From the NCBI RefSeq assembly GCF_002607735.1, contig NZ_NBVR01000020.1:62001-126000 (forward strand): a DNA stretch of 64,000 bases. The letters run 5' to 3'. This document shows positions 50,679-63,825 of this stretch, in pieces (within the stretch, counting starts at the first letter, position 1; the number at the start of each line of letters is the position of its first letter). The notes beneath the pieces were generated by a model. It was given only the letters and a program-made list of their open reading frames with translations, did no database searches and was not told the origin of the DNA. Made by a program: the position numbers and the translations under genes. Source of the DNA: Proteus alimentorum. Lineage in GTDB: Bacteria > Pseudomonadota > Gammaproteobacteria > Enterobacterales > Enterobacteriaceae.

Positions 50679-51842
50679 ATGAAACGTGAAAATATCATTG
50701 AACGCCCGGATTGGCGTGAAAAAGCAACCGAATTTGGCTTTAACTTTCATACAATGTATGGCGAGCCTTACTGGTCTGAAGATGCTTACTATCAATTTTC
50801 AATGGAAGAAGTTGAAACGTTAGAAGAAACGACGGAAGAGTTGCATCAGATGTGCTTACAAGTCGCGGATAAAGTGGCGAATAGTGAAGCGTTGCTGACG
50901 CGTTTTCAAATCCCTCGTCACTGTTGGGATTTCGTCCGTGATTCATGGAAATCGTCTCAGCCTTCGCTCTATTCACGTCTTGACTTAGCCTATGACGGTA
51001 AAAGTCCGGCAAAACTATTAGAAAATAATGCAGATACGCCAACTTCGCTGTATGAATCTGCTTTTTTCCAATGGATCTGGCTTGAAGATCAAGTCAATGC
51101 AGGCCATTTACCCCAAAATGCCGATCAATTTAATAGCATTCAAGAAAAATTAATTGATCGTTTTGCAGAGCTTCGTGATCAATATGGAATGCGTTATCTG
51201 CATATGTCCTGTTGCCAAGATACTGAAGAAGATCGTGGTACGGTTCAATATTTACAAGATTGTGCTGAAGAAGCAGAAATAACAACTGACTTTGTCTTTA
51301 TTGAAGATCTGGGGTTAGGTGAACGTGGTGAGTTAACTGATCTGCAAGATCAGATAATCAGCAATATGTTCAAACTTTACCCTTGGGAATTTATGTTCCG
51401 CGAAGACTTCTCAACTAAACTCGCTGATGCGGGTATTCGTTGGTTGGAGCCATCTTGGAAGAGCATTATTTCGAATAAAGCATTACTGCCAATGCTTTGG
51501 GAAATGTTCCCTAATCACCCAAATCTGCTACCTGCTTATTTTTATGATGGCAAAGCGCCTGATTCATTATCACGTTATGTTATCAAGCCACTGTTTTCAC
51601 GCGAAGGTGCAAATATTCGTATTGTTGAAAATGGCAAAGATATTGCTGTTGCAGATGGTCCTTACGGTGAAGAAGGCTTTATTGTTCAAGGTTTCCACCC
51701 ACTACCAAAATTCGGTGATAGCTATACATTAATTGGTAGTTGGCTGGTTAACGACCAATCGGCAGGTATTTGCATTAGAGAAGATAGAGAGCTTATCACT
51801 CAAGATCTCTCCCGCTTCTATCCACATATTATTTTAGATTAA
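50679..51842 (+). CDS. ygiC: YgiC, glutathionylspermidine synthase-like ATP-grasp protein
   Basis: 387 residues, one more than E. coli YgiC. It resembles the synthetase half of the bifunctional glutathionylspermidine synthetase/amidase Gss but has no amidase domain. ATP-grasp features include [17 protein letters not shown] near residue 300 and the acidic [14 protein letters not shown] near residue 110. E. coli YgiC binds ATP, but no peptide-spermidine ligase product is established. It is cotranscribed with the lipoprotein gene ygiB and followed by a terminator. Confidence 0.93.
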   Translation: MKRENIIERPDWREKATEFGFNFHTMYGEPYWSEDAYYQFSMEEVETLEETTEELHQMCLQVADKVANSEALLTRFQIPRHCWDFVRDSWKSSQPSLYSRLDLAYDGKSPAKLLENNADTPTSLYESAFFQWIWLEDQVNAGHLPQNADQFNSIQEKLIDRFAELRDQYGMRYLHMSCCQDTEEDRGTVQYLQDCAEEAEITTDFVFIEDLGLGERGELTDLQDQIISNMFKLYPWEFMFREDFSTKLADAGIRWLEPSWKSIISNKALLPMLWEMFPNHPNLLPAYFYDGKAPDSLSRYVIKPLFSREGANIRIVENGKDIAVADGPYGEEGFIVQGFHPLPKFGDSYTLIGSWLVNDQSAGICIREDRELITQDLSRFYPHIILD

Positions 51843-51866
51843 TAGAAATCTTAAAATTATATTGAG

Positions 51867-51903
51867 CACCTTATTGTTTATAAGCAGTAAGGTGTTTTTT
51901 ATT
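51867..51903 (+). terminator. Terminator after ygiC
   Basis: CACCTTA and TAAGGTG (7 pairs) around a 14-base loop, followed by TTTTTTATT. Confidence 0.8.
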
Positions 51904-51939
51904 GCAAAAACCTTCTCATTTTATGATTTCAATATATGG

Positions 51940-52260
51940 CTATATTCCAGAAATAATCATATCCATAGCAGATACAATCGCGGTATGGATCTCAGGTTTA
52001 ACACACACGATATCAACTGTTCTTAACTTATTCTTTGCTACAACGGTTATAGATTTCGTCATAACAACATATTTCTGATTATCTATTTCAATAACGGGTG
52101 TCAATATTTCTACTTGAGAATTCTTATATGATAACTGAGTAATCGGTATAATAACCCGAGAATCAAGATCACTTAATAGCTCATTTTGAATATCAATAAA
52201 ATAAGGGTATTGTTCTTTCGATTTGAGGGATTTGTTACGATATACCGTATATTGAGACAT
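51940..52260 (-). CDS. ccdB: CcdB-family gyrase-poison toxin
   Basis: 106 residues. The start MSQYTVYRNKS, the segment YPYFIDIQNELLSDLDSRVIIPI and the end MDMIISGI match CcdB; the beginning is especially like the CcdB of Vibrio fischeri as I remember it. F-plasmid CcdB ends in Trp-Gly-Ile and traps DNA gyrase with Trp99; here the tryptophan is replaced by serine (SGI). The Vibrio protein also lacks it and still poisons gyrase, so activity is plausible but not certain. Start overlaps the ccdA stop by one base (TAATG), the usual antitoxin-first order. Chromosomal, inserted between ygiC and ygiD. Confidence 0.9.
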   Translation of the reverse strand: MSQYTVYRNKSLKSKEQYPYFIDIQNELLSDLDSRVIIPITQLSYKNSQVEILTPVIEIDNQKYVVMTKSITVVAKNKLRTVDIVCVKPEIHTAIVSAMDMIISGI

Positions 52261-52511
52261 TAAATAACCCCATATTCATCGTCATCAGTAAACAACCCCA
52301 TTTCTTGTTCAAATTCATTAAGAGCTTGGATGCCATTTTTGTTTTCCGCTTTCCACTGTTCTCGCTTTTTTTCACGAATTGCATCAGATAACATTTGATC
52401 GAGTGTTGCTGATAAATTAATTCCAAGCGCTCGCGCTTCATCCACCAATTTTGCGGTTAGATACACATTAACTCCTCGTTTATCTTTTTTACTCATTGCT
52501 AATGTTTTCAT
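52260..52511 (-). CDS. ccdA: CcdA-family antitoxin
   Basis: 83 residues from the ATG at 52511, preceded by GGAG at six bases; an ATG four codons earlier lacks a ribosome site. The N-terminal half (KRGVNVYLTAKLVDEARALGINLSATLDQML) is a ribbon-helix-helix DNA-binding domain; the C-terminal part (REQWKAENKNGIQALNEFEQEMGLF) matches the CcdB-wrapping tail of CcdA, which carries WKAEN in F CcdA too. It neutralises CcdB and represses the operon. Probable operators lie directly upstream. Confidence 0.92.
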   Translation of the reverse strand: MKTLAMSKKDKRGVNVYLTAKLVDEARALGINLSATLDQMLSDAIREKKREQWKAENKNGIQALNEFEQEMGLFTDDDEYGVI

Positions 52512-52522
52512 TATAAGCTCCA

Positions 52523-52576
52523 TTTATGCGCATCATTTATGTGCATAAGTGTAGAGCAGATAATTATCAACATCAA
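52523..52576 (-). promoter_or_regulatory. ccdAB promoter and operator repeats
   Basis: Minus-strand TTGATG (52571-52576) and TACACT (52548-52553) are 17 bp apart. Just downstream are two copies of TTTATGYGCAT (52523-52533 and 52536-52546), 13 bp apart; each contains the palindrome ATGYGCAT. Ribbon-helix-helix repressors such as CcdA bind repeats of this kind, which suggests autoregulation. Confidence 0.6.
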
Positions 52577-52789
52577 ACTAGAAGATATTCAAAAAAACAT
52601 AATCGATTTATTTAATGAAATATAAAAAGTATTCATTGAATAGTAATGAAGCTTATCAGAGATTTATTCAAATAAAAATAAAATCAATATAAACAATAGG
52701 TTAAAAGTATTTATTATATCAATATAGAAAATTGGAAAGATCAACAGTGAGGGAAATATAATGAGTCGATACATTATATTTAATATAAA
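52577..52789. other. AT-rich gap upstream of ccdAB without a gene
   Basis: About 210 bp with no frame that has a ribosome site on either strand, between the ccdAB promoter and the ygiD terminator. Confidence 0.6.
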
Positions 52790-52824
52790 AAAGGTCAAAT
52801 TCCACAAAAGTGAATTTGACCTTT
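52790..52824 (-). terminator. Terminator after ygiD
   Basis: A perfect 13-pair stem (AAAGGTCAAATTC with GAATTTGACCTTT) and a nine-base loop, followed on the minus strand by TTTATATT. Confidence 0.88.
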
Positions 52825-52856
52825 AGATATTATAAATTAGTTTTTATTAAACAATC

Positions 52857-53642
52857 TTATCCAATTTGAAATGTCATCATGCTTAATGATTTATTCACAA
52901 TATCATTGTTCAGCAACATCACTTTTTCACCATCTTGTTTTAAACCTAATAGGTATAACGCGGGTAAAAAATGCTCTGCTGTTGGATGGGATAATCGCCC
53001 TTCTTCCGTTGATAAAATTGTAAAGAGGTCAGTTGGCTCTTTGTCACTTTGCAAACTACTTTCTATTGCTTCACTAAACGAAAGTGCCCACGGATAAGGC
53101 ATTGCATCACTGTTTTGCCAATCCATCATTCTTAAATTGTGAACAATATTACCGCTACCAATAATTAAGACGCCTTCTTTGCGTAATTCAACCAGTTTTT
53201 GCCCCAATTCAAAGTGCCATTGCGCTGATTGACGTGCATCAATGCTTAATTGAACAACTGGGATATTGGCATTTGGGTACATCTTTTCAAGTATCCCCCA
53301 ACTCCCATGATCTAATCCCCATTGATCCATATCGAGTTTTAATTTAATCGGATCAATAAGATCTTCAATTAGCGCTGCTAAACCTATCGAGCCTCGTGCT
53401 GGGTATTCTATTGCATACAATTCTGGTGGAAAGCCATAAAAATCATGAATTGTCTTTGGTTGCGACATTGCCGTTACATAAGTTCCATCGGTATACCAAT
53501 GGGCTGAAATCACTAAAATCGCTTTAGGCTGAGGAAGCGTTTCCCCTAATTTTGACCAGAGGCGAGTATATGTATTATCTTCTAATACATTCATTGGACT
53601 ACCATGCCCAATAAACAGCGCTGGCATCATTTTTGTTTCCAT
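52857..53642 (-). CDS. ygiD: YgiD, 4,5-DOPA-type extradiol ring-cleavage dioxygenase
   Basis: 261 residues from the ATG at 53642, with AGAGG five bases upstream. LigB-superfamily enzyme; E. coli YgiD cleaves L-DOPA at the 4,5 bond with a mononuclear metal. The metal-site histidines are in GHGSPMN near residue 12 and SAHWYTDG near residue 47, and other conserved segments are GLDHGSWGILEKMYP and IGSGNIVHNLR. It follows the enteric order ygiC-ygiD-ribB but is separated from ygiC by ccdAB. Confidence 0.92.
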   Translation of the reverse strand: METKMMPALFIGHGSPMNVLEDNTYTRLWSKLGETLPQPKAILVISAHWYTDGTYVTAMSQPKTIHDFYGFPPELYAIEYPARGSIGLAALIEDLIDPIKLKLDMDQWGLDHGSWGILEKMYPNANIPVVQLSIDARQSAQWHFELGQKLVELRKEGVLIIGSGNIVHNLRMMDWQNSDAMPYPWALSFSEAIESSLQSDKEPTDLFTILSTEEGRLSHPTAEHFLPALYLLGLKQDGEKVMLLNNDIVNKSLSMMTFQIG

Positions 53643-53740
53643 AACCACCTCTTATGGCGAGTGTTCTTATCACATAAGCATACTGCCTTCTTACTTGAAA
53701 TATAGTCAAAGAAGTATGAAATAGTTATTCAAAAAATATG

Positions 53741-53772
53741 AAAAAAGCCACCTAAGTTTCCTTAAGTGGCTT
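53741..53772 (-). terminator. Terminator after ribB
   Basis: AAGCCACCTAAG and CTTAAGTGGCTT (12 pairs, one G-U on the minus transcript) with a four-base loop, followed on the minus strand by TTTTTC. It lies 47 bp past the ribB stop. Confidence 0.85.
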
Positions 53773-53819
53773 GATATAAGTGTGTGTGTGTTTTCAGTGT
53801 CGTTTATAACATGTTAATT

Positions 53820-54473
53820 TCAGCCAGCTTTTTTCTCCTCACGAAGACGATAAGCCACTAAATCTTCAATAGTTAACACTGGCATATTGTGCTTTTTAGC
53901 AAAAGTGATCACTTCTGGCGCTCTTGCCATTGTGCCGTCATCATTTGTTAATTCGCATAACACTGCAACAGGTTTAAAACCGGCTAAAGTTGCTAAATCA
54001 ATCGATGCTTCTGTATGTCCACCACGCGTTAACACACCACCCGGTTGACCTCGTAATGGGAATACGTGACCCGGGCGATTTAAATCACTTGGTTTTGCAT
54101 TGTCAGCCGCCGCTGCACGTACTGTGGTTAAACGATCAGAGGCTGAAACACCTGTTGTTACACCTTGTGCTGCTTCAATTGTTACTGTAAATGCCGTATG
54201 GAAATGACTGGTGTTATTTTCCACCATCATAGGCAAATCTAGTTGTTGACGGCGTTCTTCTGTAATGCATAAACAAACAATGCCACTACCATGACGAATA
54301 GACATCGCCATTTGTTCTGTAGTCATTGTTTCTGCGGCGAAAACCATATCACCTTCATTTTCACGGTTCTCGTCGTCGAGCACCATCACACCTTTACCAG
54401 CACGAAGGGCTTCTAGAGCAAGTTCAACACGCTCAAATGGATTACCGAATTCGGAAAGTAGCGTCTGATTCAT
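53820..54473 (-). CDS. ribB: 3,4-dihydroxy-2-butanone-4-phosphate synthase
   Basis: 217 residues, identical in length to E. coli RibB. Converts ribulose-5-phosphate to the four-carbon riboflavin precursor. Motifs: [20 protein letters not shown] near residue 30 (metal and substrate acid residues), RHGSGIVC, and [26 protein letters not shown] near residue 135-160. Stand-alone, without the fused GTP cyclohydrolase II domain. It is controlled by the FMN riboswitch in its long leader. Confidence 0.97.
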   Translation of the reverse strand: MNQTLLSEFGNPFERVELALEALRAGKGVMVLDDENRENEGDMVFAAETMTTEQMAMSIRHGSGIVCLCITEERRQQLDLPMMVENNTSHFHTAFTVTIEAAQGVTTGVSASDRLTTVRAAAADNAKPSDLNRPGHVFPLRGQPGGVLTRGGHTEASIDLATLAGFKPVAVLCELTNDDGTMARAPEVITFAKKHNMPVLTIEDLVAYRLREEKKAG

Positions 54474-54535
54474 GGTAAAAAAACCTCAATAATTAATGAA
54501 AGTTACCAGAATCAGGGCAGTCTTAGGAGTGGATC

Positions 54536-54560
54536 TCTGCTTAATAAGTACACAAGCAGA
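54536..54560 (-). promoter_or_regulatory. Hairpin in the ribB leader between riboswitch and start codon
   Basis: TCTGCTT and AAGCAGA pair around an 11-base loop, about 60 bases before the ribB ATG. It is a candidate part of the expression platform. Confidence 0.4.
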
Positions 54561-54604
54561 AACAACAGGAATGGATACAATGATCCTACTGATGCTATTT
54601 TATT

Positions 54605-54752
54605 CTCTCCCATCCAGACTTTAACTGTCGGCTCCAGGATCACACTGGATCTGCTGACCTTTGCATTACAATGGCAACACAAAGCGCTCGCGGGCTTTAC
54701 CTAAGTATTTAGGTATCTACCGCCGGTGGGGACTTTCACCCCGCCCTGAGAT
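54605..54752 (-). promoter_or_regulatory. FMN riboswitch (RFN element)
   Basis: On the minus strand the RFN blocks appear in order: CTCAGGGCGGGGTGAAAGTCCCCACCGGCGGTA, a variable stem, CCCGCGAGCGC, a long variable arm, GATC...GGAGCCGACAGTTAAAGTCTGGATGGGAGA. It sits in the leader of ribB, so FMN should repress ribB. The aptamer ends about 130 bases before the start codon. Confidence 0.96.
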
Positions 54753-54959
54753 TAACGGTGAAACTATACGCTTTAAAATTATAAGAGGCAATCATCAATC
54801 AACGACAATCTTTGTTTCATCACATAATCATTTTATGACATACGGTTATTTAACGATTTATAATAAAAAAGTAACAATAATCTTGATATCTGGTTTAATT
54901 CCCTCTGTCCTCATATTACACTTAGCCTCAGCTTTCTATTTTATTTGTGAGGACTTCCC

Positions 54960-55280
54960 ATGTTGGACCCGAAAAAACTTGAACAAGTCGCGCGCCAAAT
55001 CCAAAACGTTCTGCCACAGGGCATTAAAGATTTTGGTGATGATATTGATAAAAAAATCCGCACTGTTCTGCAATCTCAATTAAACAAATTGGATTTAGTC
55101 AATCGCGAAGAGTTTGATGTACAAACTCAAGTCTTATTACGTACTCGTGAAAAACTTAATCGTTTAGAACAACGTTTAAATGAGCTAGAAGCGGGTTTGC
55201 TGGCAAAACCTCAAACTGAAGTTGCTCAAATTGAAGAAGTTGAAATTGTGGTAGAGGCGCAAGCTGATAATAAAGATTAA
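54960..55280 (+). CDS. ubiK: UbiK, ubiquinone biosynthesis accessory factor
   Basis: 106 residues. The N-terminal amphipathic helix region [19 protein letters not shown], and the coiled coil [29 protein letters not shown] (about residues 50-79), are nearly the E. coli YqiC sequence. UbiK trimerises and works with UbiJ in the soluble Ubi complex for aerobic ubiquinone synthesis. Start ATG preceded by GAGGA. Position next to ribB, in divergent orientation, is as in E. coli. Confidence 0.94.
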   Translation: MLDPKKLEQVARQIQNVLPQGIKDFGDDIDKKIRTVLQSQLNKLDLVNREEFDVQTQVLLRTREKLNRLEQRLNELEAGLLAKPQTEVAQIEEVEIVVEAQADNKD

Positions 55281-55324
55281 TCTATTCACTTTATTGCTGA
55301 TTTCAGTTTAGTCATAAAACAAAA

Positions 55325-55360
55325 AACCCTGTATCTAACAAAGACACAGGGTTATTTTTT
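55325..55360. terminator. Terminator between convergent ubiK and aglB
   Basis: AACCCTGT and ACAGGGTT pair around a 13-base loop, with A-run before and T-run after, so it can serve both strands. Confidence 0.85.
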
Positions 55361-55383
55361 AGATATAAAAAGTTAATTAATCA

Positions 55384-58334
<2,951 letters not shown>

Positions 58335-58423
58335 AAAAATATCCTCTTATTTACTGCTACTGGGACGACATGCTATTTAATTTATTTTTATTCTGTAAAT
58401 TCAGATTAGATTCTTTTCTCTTT

Positions 58424-58464
58424 ATTATCTCACTCGAAATGAGTTATTCGTGATCTGATTCATA
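58424..58464 (-). promoter_or_regulatory. aglAB promoter with probable CRP site
   Basis: CGTGATCTGATTCATA at 58449-58464 matches the CRP consensus TGTGA-N6-TCACA at eight of ten positions. On the minus strand a -10-like GATAAT (58424-58429) lies so that the site is centred about 40 bp before the predicted start, the class II arrangement. Fits catabolite-controlled sugar uptake. Confidence 0.5.
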
Positions 58465-58479
58465 TTAATCATTCAAGCA

Positions 58480-58515
58480 AAGTGATCTACCTTTTGGTCA
58501 AAAAGCAGATCACTT
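58480..58515 (+). promoter_or_regulatory. Nested inverted repeat between aglA and its regulator
   Basis: AAGTGATCT (58480-58488) pairs with AGATCACTT (58507-58515) and an inner CTTTT pairs with AAAAG (58491-58505). A T-run follows on the plus strand. It could be the operator of the divergent GntR regulator or a terminator-like structure in its leader. Confidence 0.45.
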
Positions 58516-58635
58516 TTTATTTCTTGATAACGTTCACATTTTCAATCTATAAATCATATTGCTATATATCAAAAGATTAGACTTAGATATTCTAAATATA
58601 GAAAGTTATTTTTTAGAATAAAAAGAGGTATAAAA

Positions 58636-59340
58636 ATGATCTATAAAGACATTGCAAAAAGCCTAAGAATTCAAATAAATTCGACAGGGTATCAAATTGG
58701 TGACACATTACCGGCTGAAAAAACATTGGCAGAACAATACGCTGTTTCAAGGATGACTATCCGTAAAGCAATAGACTTACTGGTTATCGCAGGTTTATTA
58801 GAACGGAAGCAAGGCTCAGGAACTTATATTAAAGAGAAAGATGTTCATCATGAAAATGCAAGCTTAAAAGGTTTTGTTGAATTAATGGCAAATACAGGCC
58901 ACAATGTAAGAAGTGAAGTTATCGAATTTAGTGTTATTTCCTGCCCTTTATCTATTGCCAGTAAATTACGAATTAATTCAAATGAACGAATTTTTTATTC
59001 AAGGCGAATACGTTATGTTGACAATAAACCACTTATTGTTGAAGACAGTTATATGCCTGTTAAATATTTTAGTAATTTAACATTAACTCATTTAGAAGGT
59101 TCTAAATTTGATTTTATTGAAAATATTTGCCAAATAAAAATAGCGGGAAGTTACGAGACATTTCATCCTATAATGCCAGACAACAATATTTGTCAATTAT
59201 TAAAAATAGAAAATAACATTCCAATATTAAGACTCAGTACATTATCATACAGTATCCATGGTGATTATATTAACTATTCAATAATGTACAGGAATACACA
59301 AGATTATATTGTTGAGTATCATTTAAAACGAGAGAAATAA
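58636..59340 (+). CDS. GntR-family (HutC/UTRA) regulator of the alpha-glucoside operon
   Basis: 234 residues. The N-terminal winged helix-turn-helix (LPAEKTLAEQYAVSRMTIRKAIDLL, residues about 25-50, then KQGSGTYI) is GntR; the C-terminal UTRA ligand domain begins near residue 75 (NASLKGFVELM) and includes RRIRYVDNKPLIVEDSYMP. UTRA regulators of PTS operons usually respond to a sugar phosphate. It is divergent from aglA, so it probably represses that operon with a phosphorylated alpha-glucoside as inducer; this is inference from position. AT-rich compared with neighbours. Confidence 0.88.
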   Translation: MIYKDIAKSLRIQINSTGYQIGDTLPAEKTLAEQYAVSRMTIRKAIDLLVIAGLLERKQGSGTYIKEKDVHHENASLKGFVELMANTGHNVRSEVIEFSVISCPLSIASKLRINSNERIFYSRRIRYVDNKPLIVEDSYMPVKYFSNLTLTHLEGSKFDFIENICQIKIAGSYETFHPIMPDNNICQLLKIENNIPILRLSTLSYSIHGDYINYSIMYRNTQDYIVEYHLKREK

Positions 59341-59385
59341 TTATTGATAACAAATAATATTAGAGAATAATAATTAATTGCTATA

Positions 59386-59412
59386 GAAAAAAAGCACCCC
59401 GTAGAGTGCTTT
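59386..59412 (-). terminator. Terminator after hldE
   Basis: AAAGCAC and GTGCTTT pair around eight bases; on the minus strand a run of T residues follows. Lies 27 bp past the hldE stop. Confidence 0.85.
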
Positions 59413-59438
59413 CCTTTAGGCTGAATAAAAGCGCTTAA

Positions 59439-60863
59439 TTATTTCTTTTTAATCGCATTAATAATATTCGTTGTAGAAATACCATCTTCAAAATTCAGCA
59501 CTTTGACTTCACCACCTGCGGCCCAAACCTCTTTGCTACCCGCGATATCTTCTGGCTTATAGTCGCCACCTTTAACTAAGATATCCGGTAATACAGAGGC
59601 AATTAAGCGCTGTGGTGTATCTTCTTCAAACGCAACAACCCAATCAACTGCACCTAAAGCACCCAATACTGTCATACGCTGTTCTAATGGATTAACAGGA
59701 CGACTTTCACCTTTTAAGCGCTTAGTAGACGCATCACTATTTACTGCCACAATAAGGCGATCACCTAATTTGCGTGCATTCACTAAATAGCTAACGTGAC
59801 CTGCATGAAGAATATCAAAACAACCATTCGTCATCACAATACGCTCACCGCGCTGACGCGCTAATTCGACGGCTTGTTTTAACTGTTCTTCTTCCATCAT
59901 GCCAAACCCGTTGTCAGAACGACCACGAATCGCATTTTCAAGCTCAATAGGTGACACCGTTGATGTCCCTAATTTACCCACAACAACGCCTGCGGCTGCG
60001 TTAGCAAGGAAGCAGGCTTCACCTAAAGGTTTGCCAGCAGCTAAAGAGGTTGCTAATACGCCAATTACCGTATCACCCGCACCAGTAACATCATAAACTT
60101 CTTGTGCTTGGGTTGGTAAATGCAATGGGGCTTCATTAGCGCGAAGTAAGCTCATTCCACGCTCTGAACGAGTGATCAGCAGTGCTTCAAGATCTAAATC
60201 TCGAACTAATTGAGCCCCTTTTTCCACCAGCTCATCATCCGTTTTACAAACACCGACCACTTGTTCAAATTCAGACATATTTGGTGTTAATAGCGTTGCA
60301 CCGCGATAACGTTCGAAATCTGATCCCTTAGGATCGATTAATACAGGTACACCCGCTTTTTTTGCCAGTTGGATCATCTCTTGAACATGAGAAAGCGCCC
60401 CTTTGGCATAATCTGATAAAACCAGTGCACCAATAGAAGGTAATGCTTGCTGAATACGTTCATAAATAGGTTGAGGATCAACATTGCTAAATCCCTCTTC
60501 AAAATCAAGACGGATTAATTGCTGATTCCGAGAAAGAACACGTAATTTGGTGATCGTTGGGTGTGTCGCAACAGAGACAAAATCACAACGCACATTGACC
60601 TGATTTAATGTATTGCTCAATGCTTTTGCAGCTTCATCAATACCTGTTAAACCCACTAAACGCGAATTAGCACCAAGAGACGCAATATTCATTGCAACGT
60701 TTGCTGCACCACCTGGTCGCTCTTCTGTGGTATCGACTTTCACCACTGGCACTGGGGCTTCTGGTGAAATTCGACTTGTTGGGCCATACCAATAGCGGTC
60801 TAACATGACGTCACCGACAACCAACACATTGGCCTTATTAAAATCCGGCAGCGTTACTTTCAT
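59439..60863 (-). CDS. hldE: Bifunctional heptose-7-phosphate kinase / heptose-1-phosphate adenylyltransferase
   Basis: 474 residues from the ATG of MKVTLPDF (60863), preceded by GGAG at six bases; a 15-codon upstream extension is not conserved in the family. The N-terminal PfkB/ribokinase domain has [14 protein letters not shown] near residue 44 and GAGDTVIG near residue 270; the C-terminal cytidylyltransferase-fold domain has [14 protein letters not shown] near residue 350. It makes ADP-heptose for the LPS inner core; its intermediates are also innate-immune ligands. Preceded by glnE as in E. coli. Confidence 0.96.
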   Translation of the reverse strand: MKVTLPDFNKANVLVVGDVMLDRYWYGPTSRISPEAPVPVVKVDTTEERPGGAANVAMNIASLGANSRLVGLTGIDEAAKALSNTLNQVNVRCDFVSVATHPTITKLRVLSRNQQLIRLDFEEGFSNVDPQPIYERIQQALPSIGALVLSDYAKGALSHVQEMIQLAKKAGVPVLIDPKGSDFERYRGATLLTPNMSEFEQVVGVCKTDDELVEKGAQLVRDLDLEALLITRSERGMSLLRANEAPLHLPTQAQEVYDVTGAGDTVIGVLATSLAAGKPLGEACFLANAAAGVVVGKLGTSTVSPIELENAIRGRSDNGFGMMEEEQLKQAVELARQRGERIVMTNGCFDILHAGHVSYLVNARKLGDRLIVAVNSDASTKRLKGESRPVNPLEQRMTVLGALGAVDWVVAFEEDTPQRLIASVLPDILVKGGDYKPEDIAGSKEVWAAGGEVKVLNFEDGISTTNIINAIKKK

Positions 60864-60958
60864 CCCATACTCCACATTTATTTTCAAAATAAGCCGAAAT
60901 AATACCATAACTTGTTAGGCAAAAAGAGATACACATAAGACTTCATGCCAACAAACCA

Positions 60959-63799
60959 TTACTCTTGTTCACCAAGCCACTTCAGTTTGCTTTTTAATAC
61001 ACACGCTCGCTCTGCGGTAAAACAATGATTATCCACAATGGCTGGTAATGCTTGTAGCGCCAGATGATGCAATTCATTACGCAATGTGACATAAGCATGT
61101 GTTAAAGCGAGAGATTCATCTTCATCCATCACTTGATGCTTTGCCATTAGCTCAAAAATACGCACATTATCAGACCAACGCGTTAAAGCTGGGTATTGGT
61201 GAGAAAAACGCAAGACTAAATATTGCGCGATAAATTCAATATCCGTAATACCACCAGACGAGGTTTTTAAATCAAACTTGTCTGCTTGTGTTGGTGCTAG
61301 ATGTTGCACCATTTTTTTACGCATATCGCGCACTTCATTTTGTAACACATCAGCATCACGGGAAAGGCATAACGTTTCATGACGAATACGTGAAAACATC
61401 TGTTGTAACTCATCATCACCATAAATCATTCTAGCGCGAATTAAAGCTTGATGTTCCCAAGTCCAAGCTTCATTTTTCTGATATTCATCAAAAGCTTGAA
61501 TAGTACTAACCAACATACCCGATTCCCCCGAAGGGCGTAAACGCGCATCGACTTCATACAACACGCCAGAAGATGTTCTAGTACTAAACAAATGGATAAT
61601 ACGCTGTGCTAAACGCAGATAAAATTGGCGGGCATCAATCTGTTTTGCTCCCGTTGTCACCGTGTTTATTGGACAATCTAATAAAAAGACCAAATCCAAA
61701 TCAGAGCTATATCCTAACTCCCATCCTCCCAACTTACCGTATCCAATCACCGCAAAACCCAATCCATCACGATGAGCTAAATGTTCAGGCTCACCATAAC
61801 GTTTCACCATATATGACCAAGCTTGATGAACAACAGCATGAATAATAGCTTCAGCTAAATAGGTTAAGTGGTCGCTAACCTTCATGACAGGCAATACACC
61901 TGTAATATCTTCAGCTGCGATGCGGAGTAATTGGGCTTGCTTAAATTGGCGTAATGCTTCTAATCGTTGCTCTTCATCTTCTTCGGGTACACGTAGTAAA
62001 TATTGACGTAATTCATCACGATACGCATCTAAAGGCAGAGGTTGATAGAGAGAATTAGGATCAAGTAATTCATCTAACAATAGAGGGTGAAGCGCGAGTT
62101 GTTCAGCGATCATCGGAGATGCTGCACAGAGTCGTATGACATGCGTTAAAACTTCATCCGACTCTTGCATTAACTCTAAATACGTTGTGCGACTCACAAT
62201 GCTTAATAGCAAAGGCGTCACACGTTGTAGTGTTACTAGGGTTTGAGGCTGCTGGCAAATTTTAGCCAATAGTTTTGGCATTAAGGCATCAAGAACATCG
62301 CGTCCTCTCGGCCCAATTGTTCGCTTGCCAATATCTTGGCGAAAATTCTGTAACGTCTGATTTATCGCTTCGAGCACTTCAATGGTTAATGTCTCATGAA
62401 ATAATGGCGACGTTTCAGGCAAGCGACCAAGCAACCAAAGACGCTTAAATTCAGAGATATCGTCTTCATCATCGTTCTCGTCTTCTTCACCAATTAACTG
62501 TGTGAAAATCACGGAAACAGCCTGCATCTTATGGTTAATTTCTTGATAAAGTGTTTCCCAATCATCAAATCCCATTGCAAAAGTTAATCGAACTTTATCT
62601 TCTTCACTTTCAGGTAAGGTTTGGGTTTGTTGATCGCCAATAGATTGCAGTAAATTTTCTAATCGACGAAGGAAAAGATAGCTTTCTGTCAGTTGAGTGG
62701 TTTCTTGTGAGGTTAACAACCCAAGTTTGGTGATGGCATTAAGCACGGTTAACAATGAATTACTTTGTAACTCTGGCTCTCTTCCTCCACGAATTAGCTG
62801 GAAAACCTGAGTAATAAATTCGATTTCACGAATACCACCAGAGCCTAATTTTATATTATCAATCATGCCACGACGACGAACTTCACGACTTATCATGGAT
62901 TTCATATTTCTAAGTGATTGAATAACACTAAAATCAATATAACGACGATAAACAAAAGGACGCAACATTTGCCGTAAAACTTGGCAATACTCTTTCTTTT
63001 CTGCACCTAAGACACGCGCTTTGATCATCGCGTAGCGTTCCCAATCACGCCCTTGCTCTTGATAATAATCTTCCAGTGCGGCAAAGCTCATGACTAAAGG
63101 TCCACTTTCACCAAAAGGGCGTAATCGCATATCAACACGATAGACAAAACCATCAATGGTATGCTGATCCAGCGCCTTAATCAGCTTTTGACCTAAACGA
63201 GTAAAAAACTGTGCATTATCTAATTCTCGGCGTCCACCTTGGGTAAACCCATTTTCAGGATAGGCAAAAATCAAGTCGATATCAGAAGAAAAGTTAAGCT
63301 CAAACCCACCTAACTTTCCCATTCCTAAAATCAGTAATGGCTGAGGTTTTCCCTCATTATCACAAGGCGTTCCCCATTGTTGGCAACATTGTTGATAAAG
63401 CGTATCTCTTGCGACACAAATTAATGTTTCAGCCAATACGCTCAAATGTTTTAGCGCACAAGGAATATCGACTAATTGAAAAAATTGTAGCCATGCAATG
63501 CGCACTAATTGTTGATGACGAAATTGGCGTAAAATCCGCATCACATCATCTTCATTTTTAATATTGGCTAATTTTGCTGTTAATTGAGACTCATAACTTT
63601 GCCATTCCACACTGGTGGGGGGATTTTGCCTGATATCAGTCAACCATTGAGGATTAACACGTAAATGCTCTGTTGCAAAAGGGCTAAACGCAAAAAACTG
63701 TTGTTCAGATCCACTAAAAGGCGCTAACGCATTTAATTGAGAAGAGAACCCACACTGTGCTTTATTCCACAATTGTTGAAATACACCGATAACAGACAT
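60959..63799 (-). CDS. glnE: Glutamine synthetase adenylyltransferase / adenylyl-removing enzyme
   Basis: 946 residues, the E. coli length. Two nucleotidyltransferase domains: the N-terminal removase with [17 protein letters not shown] near residues 159-175 and the C-terminal adenylylase with [17 protein letters not shown] near residue 700. It adds or removes AMP on glutamine synthetase in response to PII and glutamine. Upstream ygiF lies 26 bp away, and hldE follows, the conserved enteric order. Confidence 0.96.
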   Translation of the reverse strand: MSVIGVFQQLWNKAQCGFSSQLNALAPFSGSEQQFFAFSPFATEHLRVNPQWLTDIRQNPPTSVEWQSYESQLTAKLANIKNEDDVMRILRQFRHQQLVRIAWLQFFQLVDIPCALKHLSVLAETLICVARDTLYQQCCQQWGTPCDNEGKPQPLLILGMGKLGGFELNFSSDIDLIFAYPENGFTQGGRRELDNAQFFTRLGQKLIKALDQHTIDGFVYRVDMRLRPFGESGPLVMSFAALEDYYQEQGRDWERYAMIKARVLGAEKKEYCQVLRQMLRPFVYRRYIDFSVIQSLRNMKSMISREVRRRGMIDNIKLGSGGIREIEFITQVFQLIRGGREPELQSNSLLTVLNAITKLGLLTSQETTQLTESYLFLRRLENLLQSIGDQQTQTLPESEEDKVRLTFAMGFDDWETLYQEINHKMQAVSVIFTQLIGEEDENDDEDDISEFKRLWLLGRLPETSPLFHETLTIEVLEAINQTLQNFRQDIGKRTIGPRGRDVLDALMPKLLAKICQQPQTLVTLQRVTPLLLSIVSRTTYLELMQESDEVLTHVIRLCAASPMIAEQLALHPLLLDELLDPNSLYQPLPLDAYRDELRQYLLRVPEEDEEQRLEALRQFKQAQLLRIAAEDITGVLPVMKVSDHLTYLAEAIIHAVVHQAWSYMVKRYGEPEHLAHRDGLGFAVIGYGKLGGWELGYSSDLDLVFLLDCPINTVTTGAKQIDARQFYLRLAQRIIHLFSTRTSSGVLYEVDARLRPSGESGMLVSTIQAFDEYQKNEAWTWEHQALIRARMIYGDDELQQMFSRIRHETLCLSRDADVLQNEVRDMRKKMVQHLAPTQADKFDLKTSSGGITDIEFIAQYLVLRFSHQYPALTRWSDNVRIFELMAKHQVMDEDESLALTHAYVTLRNELHHLALQALPAIVDNHCFTAERACVLKSKLKWLGEQE

Positions 63800-63825
63800 A
63801 AATAGACTCTCAAGTTGTCAGAAAA

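Noticed and set aside
54661-55083. 140-residue open frame covering the FMN riboswitch and the start of ubiK
   Set aside because: The first part is the riboswitch on the other strand and the end overlaps ubiK in another frame; no ribosome site.
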